Part shown: positions 1 to 7,205 of the stretch, piece after piece
Numbering within the stretch: the stretch's first letter is position 1
Layout: every line of letters starts with the position of its first letter
Assembly (NCBI GenBank): GCA_012800805.1
Contig: JAAZIO010000085.1
Span: forward strand, 1 to 16,638
DNA from: Clostridiales bacterium
GTDB taxonomy: Bacteria; Bacillota; Clostridia; Christensenellales; CAG-917
DNA length: 16,638 nt
Reading direction: 5' to 3'
Program-made: the position numbers and the translations under genes
Notes under the pieces: model-generated
The model's database searches: none
The model's input: the letters and a program-made list of their open reading frames with translations, nothing else
Told to the model about the DNA's origin: nothing

Positions 1-2149
1 CGTCGGTCATTCTCTGAATGACGCTGCTGCTGTTCTTATAGACCATAGCGAACCATTCGTTGATATTTTCGGCTGATTCATAATAAACGGTGTTCTTGTC
101 GACCATCTTCCACATGGTGTTCATGAAACCAAGCTGGACGGTCTTGCCGCCCTGAAAGGTCTTGGCGAAAACGTAATTTGCGATGTTGTTTACGATAACT
201 CTGTATTCGTTGTCGCTCTTTCCGAACGCGCCGACAGCGATCTCAACTATCTTAAGGATGTTGAGGTCGAGCGGGTAAGCGGATCTGCCGCTGATGTTCG
301 TAATCTTGCGGAGCTGCGCTGCGGTGCGAGTTTCTACAACTTCGTCGCCGTCGATGTTGGTGGTTACCTTCTTATAGGTGCCGTCATCCTGTTTTTCCCA
401 GCCGTCCGCGATAGCAGCAGCTTCCCAGTCAAGAGCGGTGAATGTCTTCATCTGGAGTTCGGAAAGGCTCTTGGCTTCCTTCTCGCCGAAGAAGACGTTC
501 TGGAACATTACTTGAGGCTCAAAGCCTACGATTTCAATCTGATCCGCTTCGTTGATGAGGGCATCGAACGCTCCGACGATGAGGTCATAGTTCTCGTCCT
601 CTGAGGGATTATCGGCGGTTACATCCTTGTCGAGAGCCTTGATGAAGGTGACGAGGAAGTAGTCGCGCGCGATTCTGACATAGGCATTGTTCATGTCAAC
701 GGCCTTAATCTTGACGGAACCGACGGTTTTGCCGTCTTTAATCTCGGTCGTGAAGACTGCCTTGACAACGAGGTCGCCTTCCTGAGCGGAAGTTTCGTTC
801 TCGTTGTAGTAGATAAGAAGCTGAGCTTTGGAATTGTCGCTGGCCTTAAGAAGGTCCATCCTGCCAACGAGTCTGGCGGTGAGCTTACCTTTGAGGGCTT
901 GCTCATTTACATCAACAATCTTGCTGACAGCGTCGCTCTTGTCGTATTTTTCGGCGAGCTCTTCGATTGTGGCCTCGTTGGAGGAGATTACGTCGTCCTT
1001 GCCGAGGGTGATCATAGCCATTGCATCCGCAACGGAAACGCTGAGGTCGGCTATGAGAGCGTAGTCAGCGCCGTAATTTTCGGTATTGATGCCGAACGCG
1101 GTTCTGTTGGCCGCTGCGCCCGCGGTGACTTTTTCAACCGACAGCTGGTTGATTTTGATTGACGCCGCAAGTGTTGCCCTTTGCGAGCCTAAGTTGCTTC
1201 TTGTAAGATTGACTGCAAAGTAGTTGATATCGTTTCCGGCCGCGTTGGTGTTGAACACGAGCTCGATGGTTGCAGCGCCTGAGGCGAAGAGATCATCGGT
1301 GAGACCGGAAGCGATGTTGTAAACGATGCTGGAGGGCTTGCCGACCCAGGTGATGGAGCCGTCAGATTCGGTTCTCTTGTCGACGGAACCGATTACAAGT
1401 TGGCCCTGCTTGGTGAGAACGTCGATGAGCTTGGTGGAGCCGTCGTCGGTCTTAAGCGACTCGATGTAGGTTGCCGCCATGTCGAGGACGTCTTTAAGGT
1501 TAAGACCGAGCATCTCGAGAAGGACGGAAATGATATCTTCAAGGGAGAAGTTGGGGCCGAATGTGGCTACGAATCTGTTGATGATATCGTCAACCGAAAG
1601 GTCTTCGTTTCCGATGCTGAAGTAATCGTTGTTGAGAAGCTTTGTCAGGTTGCTGTACAAATCATCGTTTTCGCTGCCGGTGGCGTCAAAGGCAAGGTAG
1701 AAGCTCTGGTCGAGAGAATCAACGTAAATCTTGGTGGGCTCGTCCATGAAGTAGTAGGCCGTGAGGAGATTTGCGTTGTTCTCGGCGTTGTAGATCTTCA
1801 CCTTAGCCGCGCTGTAAAGACCGATGTTGTCGTTGTCGGACGCGCTGTTGGCTCTGTCGTAGATTGCTTCCACGCCGATGCCGAGATTGAGCTTCGCGTT
1901 GCCGACAGCCACGGACAATTGAGCGCCAAGAGCGAATTTGATGTCGTCATATTGGCCAATCGGCTGTGTGCCTATGCTTTTAGCTGAATTCCATAATGCG
2001 GTAAAGTAATTTGCCGCAGTCTCGCCTGACGAAATGGGACCGCCGCCCTCATCTTCCTCAATGCTGTCATCTTTACATGCAACAAGAGCGAAGACCATGA
2101 GTAAGGCGAGCAGAACAAGCAAGACTTTTTTGAAGTCAAACTTTCTCAT
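1..2149 (-). CDS. Large unrecognised lipoprotein, C-terminus cut by the window edge
   Basis: An open frame runs for 716 codons from an ATG at 2149 to the left edge without a stop. The start follows a strong AGGAGG site (2152-2159). Residues 1-25 form a lipoprotein signal peptide: basic start (MRKFDFKK), hydrophobic core, lipobox LVAC with the lipidated Cys at residue 25, then an acidic linker. The protein should be exported and anchored on the outer face of the membrane. The rest is rich in Asn, Asp and Ser with alternating polar and hydrophobic stretches that suggest beta structure; I see no catalytic motif and recognise no family. Ile codons are about three-quarters ATC by hand count with only about three ATA, which with the consensus promoter and ribosome site suggests high expression. 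The frame is certain; the function is unknown. Confidence 0.88.
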   Translation of the reverse strand, partial: MRKFDFKKVLLVLLALLMVFALVACKDDSIEEDEGGGPISSGETAANYFTALWNSAKSIGTQPIGQYDDIKFALGAQLSVAVGNAKLNLGIGVEAIYDRANSASDNDNIGLYSAAKVKIYNAENNANLLTAYYFMDEPTKIYVDSLDQSFYLAFDATGSENDDLYSNLTKLLNNDYFSIGNEDLSVDDIINRFVATFGPNFSLEDIISVLLEMLGLNLKDVLDMAATYIESLKTDDGSTKLIDVLTKQGQLVIGSVDKRTESDGSITWVGKPSSIVYNIASGLTDDLFASGAATIELVFNTNAAGNDINYFAVNLTRSNLGSQRATLAASIKINQLSVEKVTAGAAANRTAFGINTENYGADYALIADLSVSVADAMAMITLGKDDVISSNEATIEELAEKYDKSDAVSKIVDVNEQALKGKLTARLVGRMDLLKASDNSKAQLLIYYNENETSAQEGDLVVKAVFTTEIKDGKTVGSVKIKAVDMNNAYVRIARDYFLVTFIKALDKDVTADNPSEDENYDLIVGAFDALINEADQIEIVGFEPQVMFQNVFFGEKEAKSLSELQMKTFTALDWEAAAIADGWEKQDDGTYKKVTTNIDGDEVVETRTAAQLRKITNISGRSAYPLDLNILKIVEIAVGAFGKSDNEYRVIVNNIANYVFAKTFQGGKTVQLGFMNTMWKMVDKNTVYYESAENINEWFAMVYKNSSSVIQRMTD

Positions 2150-2159
2150 AGTTCCTCCT

Positions 2160-2220
2160 AAAGGTTTTGGTAATCCTAATTATAAAAACTAAAAATTGCG
2201 TTGTCAATATCAAAACCTTT
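2160..2220. repeat. 10-base inverted repeat bracketing the lipoprotein promoter
   Basis: AAAGGTTTTG (2160-2169) and its exact reverse complement CAAAACCTTT (2211-2220) flank the promoter elements at 2179-2207. The 41-base separation makes a stable hairpin unlikely, so a paired protein-binding site is one possible reading. Chance occurrence in AT-rich DNA is not excluded. Confidence 0.45.
2179..2207 (-). promoter_or_regulatory. Consensus sigma-A promoter of the large lipoprotein gene
   Basis: On the minus strand TTGACA (2207-2202) is followed after exactly 17 bases by TATAAT (2184-2179). Both hexamers match the consensus perfectly. Transcription would start near 2172, giving a leader of roughly 22 bases that ends in the AGGAGG ribosome site. 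Confidence 0.85.
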
Positions 2221-2405
2221 TTTTTGATACCTCAGGGAAAATATGGCATAATTAGAGCAAAAATATTGAAATTTTAAAAAAAATATAACGATTTTTGCAC
2301 AAAAAGACAAAAAACGACAAACTCGATTTTATAAATATCCATTGAATAAAATAAAGCGCGCGTCCACTTGATTTGAATAAATATAATGGCCCGTGTTGTT
2401 TTATG

Positions 2406-3125
2406 TTATAAGCCGTATCCGCCGCCTACGTCAAGCGCCGCTCCCGTGATGTAATCCGCCTCCAAAAGAAACAAAACGGCTTTTGCCACTTCATCCGCCG
2501 TTCCAAGCCTTTGAAGCGGGACATCATCCGCTATGGCTTTTTTTTCATCCTCGGTAAAGACGCTTAGCATATCGGTGTCTATCGCCCCGGGCGCGACGGC
2601 GTTAACCCTTATGCCCGACGGGGCAAGTTCTTTCGCGAGCGCTTTTGTAAGCCCGATTACCCCGGCTTTTGCCGCGGAGTAGTGAACCTCCATGCTGGCG
2701 CCGACCACCCCCCAGACGGAGGATATGTTTACTATTGCGCCGCTTTTTCTTTTTAGCATTTCCTTTGCCGCCGCCCTGTTTGCGTAAAAAACGCCGCTAA
2801 GGTTCACGCCCAGCATTTCATTCCACTCGCTGTTTGTGATTTCGCTAAATAGGGTCTGTCTTGAGATGCCGGAAGACACGACAAGGGCGTTAATTTTTCC
2901 AAAGCGTTCTATGCACTGTTTAAAGGCGCTCTCGACGCTGTCGCTGTCCGAAATATCGCAATAGATTGCCTTAGCCGCGCCTTTTTTATTAAGCTCGGCT
3001 TCAAGCACCTTTGCTTTTTCTTCGCTTTTATAATAGGTGAAGGCGACATTGTATTTTCCCGCGGCCTGCTCGGCTACGGCTTTTCCTATGCCTCTTGACC
3101 CTCCGATTATAAGCAGTGTTTTCAT
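2406..3125 (-). CDS. FabG-like short-chain reductase, probably YmfI-type EF-P 5-aminopentanone reductase
   Basis: This is a 239-residue classical short-chain dehydrogenase/reductase. It shows the cofactor-binding GGSRGIG (8-14), catalytic Asn108 (VNLSG), Ser136 (NISSVWG) and Tyr149/Lys153 (YSAAK), with the Ser-Tyr spacing of 13 seen in FabG. The PG-x-I-x-T-D-M segment follows at 179-186. The string around the active site (SSVWGVVGAS, YSAAKAGVIGLTKALAKEL) resembles Firmicutes proteins annotated as elongation factor P 5-aminopentanone reductase (YmfI), which finish a lysine modification on EF-P. That assignment is from memory of the family; a fatty-acid FabG role is the alternative, but no fatty acid genes lie nearby. 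The usual NNAG motif reads VSSG (83-86). The gene stands alone, with AT-rich spacers on both sides. Confidence 0.85.
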   Translation of the reverse strand: MKTLLIIGGSRGIGKAVAEQAAGKYNVAFTYYKSEEKAKVLEAELNKKGAAKAIYCDISDSDSVESAFKQCIERFGKINALVVSSGISRQTLFSEITNSEWNEMLGVNLSGVFYANRAAAKEMLKRKSGAIVNISSVWGVVGASMEVHYSAAKAGVIGLTKALAKELAPSGIRVNAVAPGAIDTDMLSVFTEDEKKAIADDVPLQRLGTADEVAKAVLFLLEADYITGAALDVGGGYGL

Positions 3126-3187
3126 TCTTTCCCTTTAATTTTTCTTGGTTTATTCTTATCTGTTTAAGCTGATTATTTTTAAATTTG

Positions 3188-3203
3188 ATTGTTTTAAAAC
3201 AAT
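3188..3203. repeat. 16-base perfect palindrome
   Basis: The sequence ATTGTTTTAAAACAAT is its own reverse complement. It lies 63 bases upstream of the reductase start and overlaps the first core copy of the repeat array. It could be an operator for that gene, but nothing else supports this. Confidence 0.4.
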
Positions 3204-3230
3204 ACGCTAATATTTATCTTACTATACAAT

Positions 3231-3465
3231 CCCGTTTTTTTATATGCCTTGCAATTGCTCTTAGCTTTTACTCAGTATAATATCGCTTTTTTATATTTCT
3301 TGATACGATAGCTTAAGCTTGGTTTTATATTACTTAAAACAATACCGTAACCCGTTTTTTATAAACCCTGCAATTGCTCTTTAAGCCTTTAATCAGTATT
3401 ATATTGCTTTTTCAATGCCACGATAGATTAAGCTTGGTTTTATTAAACTTAAAACAATATCGTAA
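3231..3465. repeat. Diverged tandem duplication, units of about 120 and 115 bases
   Basis: Unit 1 (3231-3350) and unit 2 (3351-3465) both start with CCCGTTTTTT, share GCAATTGCTCTT, then a stretch like AATCAGTATTATAT, then TTAAGCTTGGTTTTAT, and end in ACTTAAAACAATAYCGTAA. By eye they are roughly 80 percent identical with a few small gaps. A partial related unit precedes them, ending near 3210. Confidence 0.75.
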
Positions 3466-3523
3466 TATTAGATATTTAGCCTATCATACAAACTTTGTTT
3501 ATATGCTTAAAAACAATAGCTAG

Positions 3524-3636
3524 TTTTTTATATATATCGCTAAGCAAACGATACCGTAAGGATAAACTTACTTGCTAAATTGGCTTTTTTATATATCATT
3601 AAGCAAACGATACCGTAAGCATTAAACTTGCTAAAT
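3524..3636. repeat. Short tandem duplication with 59-base period
   Basis: Copies at 3524-3580 and 3585-3636 share a T-run with TATATATC, then an exact 19-base block starting AAGCAAACGATACC, and end in CTTGCTAAAT. They contain the last two core copies of the array. Confidence 0.75.
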
Positions 3637-3791
3637 ATTCCTTTATTAATATTCTTTTATTAATATCGAATTAGTTTTATATGCTTTAGCTTGACGCTCT
3701 TTTAAAGTTGCTATCTAAATTTTTTGTGTCTATGTGCCTGTGTCCGCTTTAATCTTTTAATAACCAACTTATATTAACTGTTGTTTGATAA

Positions 3792-3815
3792 TAAAACAGC
3801 CCCATTTTGGGGCTG
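3792..3815 (-). terminator. Rho-independent terminator of the 492-residue lipoprotein gene
   Basis: A perfect 7-base-pair GC-rich stem CAGCCCC/GGGGCTG (3797-3803 and 3809-3815) with a 5-base loop begins five bases after the stop codon. On the minus strand it is followed by TTTTATTAT. Confidence 0.9.
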
Positions 3816-3819
3816 AGCA

Positions 3820-5298
3820 TTATTTGTTTTCTTCGGCTTTTTGCTTTTCGGCCCTGTCAGCCTCCGTCATGACGCCAACCAGCGCGCCGTTTTCTATGGG
3901 CTTTATCCCGTCAAACGACGATATGTTGACCCTGTGGGTGTATCCGTATTCGTCGGTGTCGAAGTAGTAGAAGAAGAGGCCGTATTCGTCTTTAATGAAT
4001 TCGGGCGATATCCAGTCGCTCTTCATGGTTATGTCCTTTGCCACAATGGTTTCGTTCATGAAACTGCCGCTTCCTGCTATCAGGTTAATTTTAAAGAGCT
4101 TGTCCGGATTTGAGCTGTTGATGTAGTAAACATAGTAAACGCCGTTTTCGTTTGAGATATACTGAACCTTAACATCCGTTCTTCCGATAACCAGTTTGCC
4201 TTCGGAATAGAGGTCGTCGCTTGAGCTTGCCCCGTCAAGGTAGTATATCTTGGAGTCGTCTTTGTCCACAACGAGCGCTCCCATGTCATAGCTTACGGGA
4301 ATTATGGTGGACTGGGCTCTTAGCGTAAGGACTTTTTCGGTTTCGGGGTTGAATGTCATGGACTTGTCGAGCTTGTTGCAGTATACCCCGACTACCGCGC
4401 CTGTGGATTCCGCAGACTTTGTGTAGTATATGGTAATAAGGTCGTCGCTTTCAACCACAGCGTCAAGAAGGCTGATTTTATATTCACCTCCGAACTTTTC
4501 GGCGTCCGCAACCACTTTGTAGCCCGAACCGTCCGCCTTAACAGCGCAAAGGAGATTTGAATATTTATAGCTTTTTGCGCCCTCCTGGCCCTTGGTGTAG
4601 AGTATATAATCGCTTACGCTCTCGCCCTGCGACGCGGAATATACGGGGTCGTATTTGTATACTACGCTTGTCACGCCCGAAGCAAGGGTTGATGTGGTTA
4701 CGCCCTTGCCGTCCTTTTGGGACTTGCCTGCTTTCATCGCGGTAAAATCGATGGATGTCAGAGTGTTGTTTGAGTAAGTCACTATGCGGCTTGGCGTAAA
4801 GAAATAATCCATCGAGCGGGAGCCCACGGTGATTATGCGCTGGGTTATGGAGCCGTCAAGGCTTGTGCGCATGAAATCCATGTTGGTGGTTGAGGGCGTG
4901 CCCGTTCTGTCTTTATCGTTGTTGGGAGTGGCATAATATATCCATCCGTTGAATATGGCAAAACCGCTCTTTGAAGAGGTTGAGTAAATCTGCTTAGGAA
5001 CCACAACCGCGTAAGAGGACTCGTCTATTGAGCCGTCGTCTTTTATGGTCGCGCGCATTATGCTGTTTTTGAATGGCGCGCCGAATGTATTGTCAACGGA
5101 CGATGAACTGTCAAAGCCGTTTATAAAATACAAGTGTTTTCCCTGCCTTACCACAAAACCGCCGTTTGAGATGACATCCGCGCCGGCGTCCGCCCCGTTA
5201 ATGGGGCCCCATTTAAAGTCGTTGCATGCGGTAAGCACGCCTGCGAGCAAAGCTATAAGCAAAACGCCCGCGATTAACAAAAAACACCTTTTTTTCAT
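3820..5298 (-). CDS. Exported lipoprotein, possible beta-propeller (DUF5050-like)
   Basis: The product has 492 residues. It begins with a lipoprotein signal peptide (MKKR start, long hydrophobic stretch, lipobox LTAC with Cys25), so it should be anchored outside the membrane. The start is set by an AAGGAG site eight bases upstream. The mature part is rich in short repeated strands of the kind LYFING, WIYYA, IYYLDG and YYVYYI, each followed by a polar turn, with phrases such as 'SIMRATIKDDGS' and 'FMRTSLDGS'. This is the look of bacterial propeller lipoproteins grouped under DUF5050, which are mostly of unknown function. I see no enzyme motif. It is a single-gene transcript with its own terminator, divergent from the small gene at 5449. 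The lipoprotein call is firm; the fold is inferred from sequence texture. Confidence 0.85.
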   Translation of the reverse strand: MKKRCFLLIAGVLLIALLAGVLTACNDFKWGPINGADAGADVISNGGFVVRQGKHLYFINGFDSSSSVDNTFGAPFKNSIMRATIKDDGSIDESSYAVVVPKQIYSTSSKSGFAIFNGWIYYATPNNDKDRTGTPSTTNMDFMRTSLDGSITQRIITVGSRSMDYFFTPSRIVTYSNNTLTSIDFTAMKAGKSQKDGKGVTTSTLASGVTSVVYKYDPVYSASQGESVSDYILYTKGQEGAKSYKYSNLLCAVKADGSGYKVVADAEKFGGEYKISLLDAVVESDDLITIYYTKSAESTGAVVGVYCNKLDKSMTFNPETEKVLTLRAQSTIIPVSYDMGALVVDKDDSKIYYLDGASSSDDLYSEGKLVIGRTDVKVQYISNENGVYYVYYINSSNPDKLFKINLIAGSGSFMNETIVAKDITMKSDWISPEFIKDEYGLFFYYFDTDEYGYTHRVNISSFDGIKPIENGALVGVMTEADRAEKQKAEENK

Positions 5299-5345
5299 TA
5301 CCTATCTCCTTAGGCCGTTATGTAACAAAGTGAAAAGTCTTTTAT

Positions 5346-5374
5346 ATAATATAATATAAAGCAAATATTTGCAA
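5346..5374 (-). promoter_or_regulatory. Candidate promoter with overlapping palindrome
   Basis: On the minus strand TTGCAA (5374-5369) and TATTAT (5351-5346) are 17 bases apart and lead into the lipoprotein start at 5298. The perfect palindrome GCAAATATTTGC (5361-5372) covers the -35 side and could be an operator. The DNA is very AT-rich, so other -10 choices exist. Confidence 0.4.
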
Positions 5375-5448
5375 TAAAAATTTCTTTTCTAGCATTATCT
5401 TTAAAGCTTAAATTTTGAGATTGCCACATAGTTTATATAGGGGTGTCT

Positions 5449-5670
5449 ATGGGTTTAGATATAATGAATTTAATTAAGATTTTGTCCAACCTCGGGCCAA
5501 AAAACAATTCGCAAAGCGCTCAAACATACAATCAGCCCGAAACAACTTCGGAGCTTAGAAAAACGCAGTCTTTCAAAGCCAATTACAACTACGCGGCTTT
5601 CGTCGCAAGACATGAAAGGCTGTCGAAAGAAATCGATAAGCGGGCAAAAGAAGTGCTGAAAAAGAAATAG
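5449..5670 (+). CDS. Small unrecognised basic protein, 73 residues
   Basis: This short gene encodes 73 residues from ATG 5449, preceded five bases upstream by AGGGG (5439-5443); a GTG six bases earlier and an ATG at 5464 are alternatives. The N-terminal third (MNLIKILSNL) is hydrophobic but too short for a clear membrane helix. The middle is polar and Gln/Asn/Ser-rich. The C-terminal 30 residues (from about NYAAFVARHERLSKEI to KEVLKKK) look like a charged amphipathic helix. There is no signal peptide and no Cys. It ends in TAG. It sits alone between two minus-strand genes, divergent from the lipoprotein and convergent with the membrane protein gene at 5701. I do not recognise it. Its ribosome site and non-repetitive composition make it a likely real gene. 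Confidence 0.65.
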   Translation: MGLDIMNLIKILSNLGPKNNSQSAQTYNQPETTSELRKTQSFKANYNYAAFVARHERLSKEIDKRAKEVLKKK

Positions 5671-5700
5671 GCGGTTTCCGCTAAATCAGCTTTTAAAAAA

Positions 5701-6273
5701 TTAATTTTTGTTTTTCAATTCGTAAAACGCCGCCTCAAAGTCTATCGGGTTTTGCACATAAATAAACATAATGTTTTTTATAGACATGAAATAGCAGGTT
5801 TTGTTGAAAATGACATTCAGGCTTGAAACTTCGTCAACTTTAGCTTCAAGCCTTTTTAGCGAGAACACTCCGCCGTAACCGATGATTCTTTTTTTGTCGG
5901 TCAGAATAAGTCCTCCCTTTGCTCTTGCCGCTACCGCAATAAAAAGCAGGACGAAACCCGCGGCTAAAAGAAGGGCGCCCGCCGCGTACCATAAAGCGAA
6001 ACTTGAGCCTGAGGGGTAAAACTCGGGGAATACAACAAGAACAGTTGCAAATATAATTGCGCCAAGGCCGAAAAGCATTCCCACTACCGAAATCAAAATA
6101 TGCTTTGTAGTCAGCGCGTATTCCGGCGCAAGAGCCTCAACGACGCCCTCGCCCTCCATAAGCTCTTTTGAAAGGCGCTCTTTTACCCTTTCTCTAAACA
6201 GCCTTTCCTTTTTCTCTCTCTTTTCGTCAATTATCGGCTCATTTATGCCGAAATCCTGCTTTTTTTGTTCCAT
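5701..6273 (-). CDS. Two-helix membrane protein with PH-like C-terminal domain
   Basis: The 190-residue product has a long charged N-terminal part (about residues 1-45, Lys/Glu/Arg-rich, probably helical and cytoplasmic). Two hydrophobic helices follow at about 58-82 and 92-116. The C-terminal domain (about 119-190) contains GLILTDKKRI-GYGGVFSLKR, then a VDEVSSL strand and FNKTCYFMSIKN. This layout, helical pair followed by 'LTdkRii...G.f......i.ldei.sv', is that of bacterial PH-domain membrane proteins (bPH_2/DUF304 type), whose roles are mostly unknown. It begins 28 bases after the ECF S-component gene and probably shares its transcript. The ribosome site is weak (AAAGAG close to the ATG, AAGGA further up). 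The membrane topology is clear; the PH-like call is a family resemblance. Confidence 0.75.
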   Translation of the reverse strand: MEQKKQDFGINEPIIDEKREKKERLFRERVKERLSKELMEGEGVVEALAPEYALTTKHILISVVGMLFGLGAIIFATVLVVFPEFYPSGSSFALWYAAGALLLAAGFVLLFIAVAARAKGGLILTDKKRIIGYGGVFSLKRLEAKVDEVSSLNVIFNKTCYFMSIKNIMFIYVQNPIDFEAAFYELKNKN

Positions 6274-6301
6274 CTCTTTATGCTTTTATCCTTATTGCTA
6301 T

Positions 6302-6997
6302 TTATTCTTCACCGATTTCCTCAGCGCTTTGCTCTTTTATCTCTTCAGCCTCCAAGGCGCCGTCCTCATATTCTTTCTTTTTAAGCGCGGCTCTAAGCGA
6401 CAGAACTATGCCCGGGGTGATGACTATGGCTATTGCAAGCTCGGGCAGAAAGTTTGTTAAAAGAATGCCCGCAAAAAGAGCGGTTCCTATGACCACGTCG
6501 CCGAACATCTTGCCGTAATTGAACAGCGCTATCATCGAAAGCACAAGCCCCGTGTTTGTTATTACGCCCACTGCCGAACTGACGGCGGAAGAAAGCAGTA
6601 TGGACAGCCTTTTCGCGGTCTTTTTGTCGTGTTTTTTCACTAGCGCCTTAGATGTCACCTTTCTCATACCCGCATATGAAAAATATGTGGCAATTCCAAC
6701 AAACACTCTCGGGATTACCGACACCAAGGGATTGTAAAATGCGGGCGAGAGCAGGTTGGGTCTTGTGAAAGCGCCGATAAGGCTTGCCACGCCAAAGAGC
6801 GCTCCCATGATTATTCCTATTTTGCCGCCTTCCGCCTGGCATGCCACAAATACCGCAAGAAGAGGTATTACGGCAAGGTCCACAACATTTGTGGGTATTG
6901 GCACCAGAATAAAAATCAGTATAAGCGCAAGCAACAGGGCGGATACAGCGATTTCTCTCGTCGTTAATGCCGGCTTTCTAGCTTTCTTTTTCTCCAT
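6302..6997 (-). CDS. ECF transporter S component (substrate-binding membrane subunit)
   Basis: The product is a 231-residue integral membrane protein with about six hydrophobic segments, a basic start (MEKKKARK) and an acidic tail rich in Glu. The phrases NPLVSVIPRVFVGI (about 89-102), VVDLAVIPLL and VGVITNTGLVLSMIALF match S components of energy-coupling-factor transporters in the PF12822 group (pantothenate, folate and related vitamins). Such subunits bind a vitamin or cofactor and pair with a shared EcfT-EcfA module encoded elsewhere. The substrate cannot be read from the sequence. An ATG three codons earlier (7006) is possible, but it overlaps the -10 box of the only good promoter, so I chose 6997. 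Neither start has a proper ribosome site. The PH-like membrane protein gene follows in the same operon. Confidence 0.82.
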   Translation of the reverse strand: MEKKKARKPALTTREIAVSALLLALILIFILVPIPTNVVDLAVIPLLAVFVACQAEGGKIGIIMGALFGVASLIGAFTRPNLLSPAFYNPLVSVIPRVFVGIATYFSYAGMRKVTSKALVKKHDKKTAKRLSILLSSAVSSAVGVITNTGLVLSMIALFNYGKMFGDVVIGTALFAGILLTNFLPELAIAIVITPGIVLSLRAALKKKEYEDGALEAEEIKEQSAEEIGEE

Positions 6998-7004
6998 AGG
7001 CAAC

Positions 7005-7034
7005 ATTTTAAAACTATTTTGCCCCCTTTGTCAA
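7005..7034 (-). promoter_or_regulatory. Promoter of the ECF S-component operon, predicting a leaderless mRNA
   Basis: On the minus strand TTGACA (7034-7029) and TAAAAT (7010-7005) are separated by 18 bases. The expected first transcribed base is 6998 or 6997, and 6997 is the A of the chosen ATG. The absence of a ribosome site before that ATG fits a leaderless message. Confidence 0.6.
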
Positions 7035-7081
7035 TAAAGAATATAAATTGATGCGGATTGCGAAAAACCGAAAATGGTTTA

Positions 7082-7107
7082 CTTTTTCATGCCTAAGAAT
7101 GAAAAAG
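7082..7107. other. 9-base-pair hairpin in the argH-ECF spacer
   Basis: CTTTTTCAT (7082-7090) and ATGAAAAAG (7099-7107) pair perfectly around an 8-base loop. The stem is AT-rich and has no T-run after it on either strand, so it does not look like a terminator. A smaller hairpin, AAACC/GGTTT, lies just to its left. Confidence 0.4.
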
Positions 7108-7130
7108 ATTGTCTTTTAATGCGTTAGACA

Positions 7131-7173
7131 AAATTTCGCAAAAAAATCGTCCGTGAAAAAACGGGCGAAATTT
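7131..7173 (-). terminator. Probable argH terminator with a nested outer stem
   Basis: On the minus strand, CGCCCGT (7167-7161) and ACGGACG (7154-7148) form a stem with one mismatch, followed by ATTTTTTT (7147-7140). A second inverted repeat, AAATTTCGC/GCGAAATTT (7131-7139 and 7165-7173), encloses it and shares three bases with the inner stem. The structure lies about 40 bases past the argH stop. Confidence 0.6.
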
Positions 7174-7205
7174 ATTAAGTTTTGGTCGAAAACATAAATT
7201 TTTAT

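Larger units (their letters stand above)
3164..3636. repeat. Degenerate AT-rich repeat array around the core AACAATACCGTAA
   Basis: Almost all of the gene-free stretch 3126-3796 is built from diverged repeats. A 13-base core close to AACAATACCGTAA recurs at 3198-3210, 3338-3350, 3453-3465, 3547-3559 and 3606-3618, with a weaker copy at 3512-3523. Around the core, longer units are duplicated in tandem and are listed separately. No reading frame, tRNA or recognisable mobile element was found here. The array may be an old local amplification or a decayed element. Confidence 0.65.

Noticed and set aside
1400..1987. 195-codon open frame on the plus strand
   Set aside because: It lies wholly antisense to the large lipoprotein gene, which has a promoter, ribosome site, signal peptide and lipobox. 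The high Val/Gly content is the mirror of Asn/Asp-rich codons, and there is no ribosome site.
3126..3796. A CRISPR array or decayed transposon
   Set aside because: Repeat spacing is irregular (59 to 140 bases), repeats are not identical, no unique spacers of constant length occur, and no transposase remnant or terminal inverted repeats were found.
5671..5709. A terminator between the convergent genes at 5670 and 5701
   Set aside because: The GCGG/CCGC stem is only four base pairs and the T-run comes too late. The palindrome at 5696-5709 is made only of A and T.
7007..7205. A vitamin riboswitch before the ECF S-component gene
   Set aside because: Hairpins are present, but I could not match the conserved core of TPP, FMN, cobalamin or tetrahydrofolate riboswitches, and the promoter at 7005-7034 would leave them outside the transcript.
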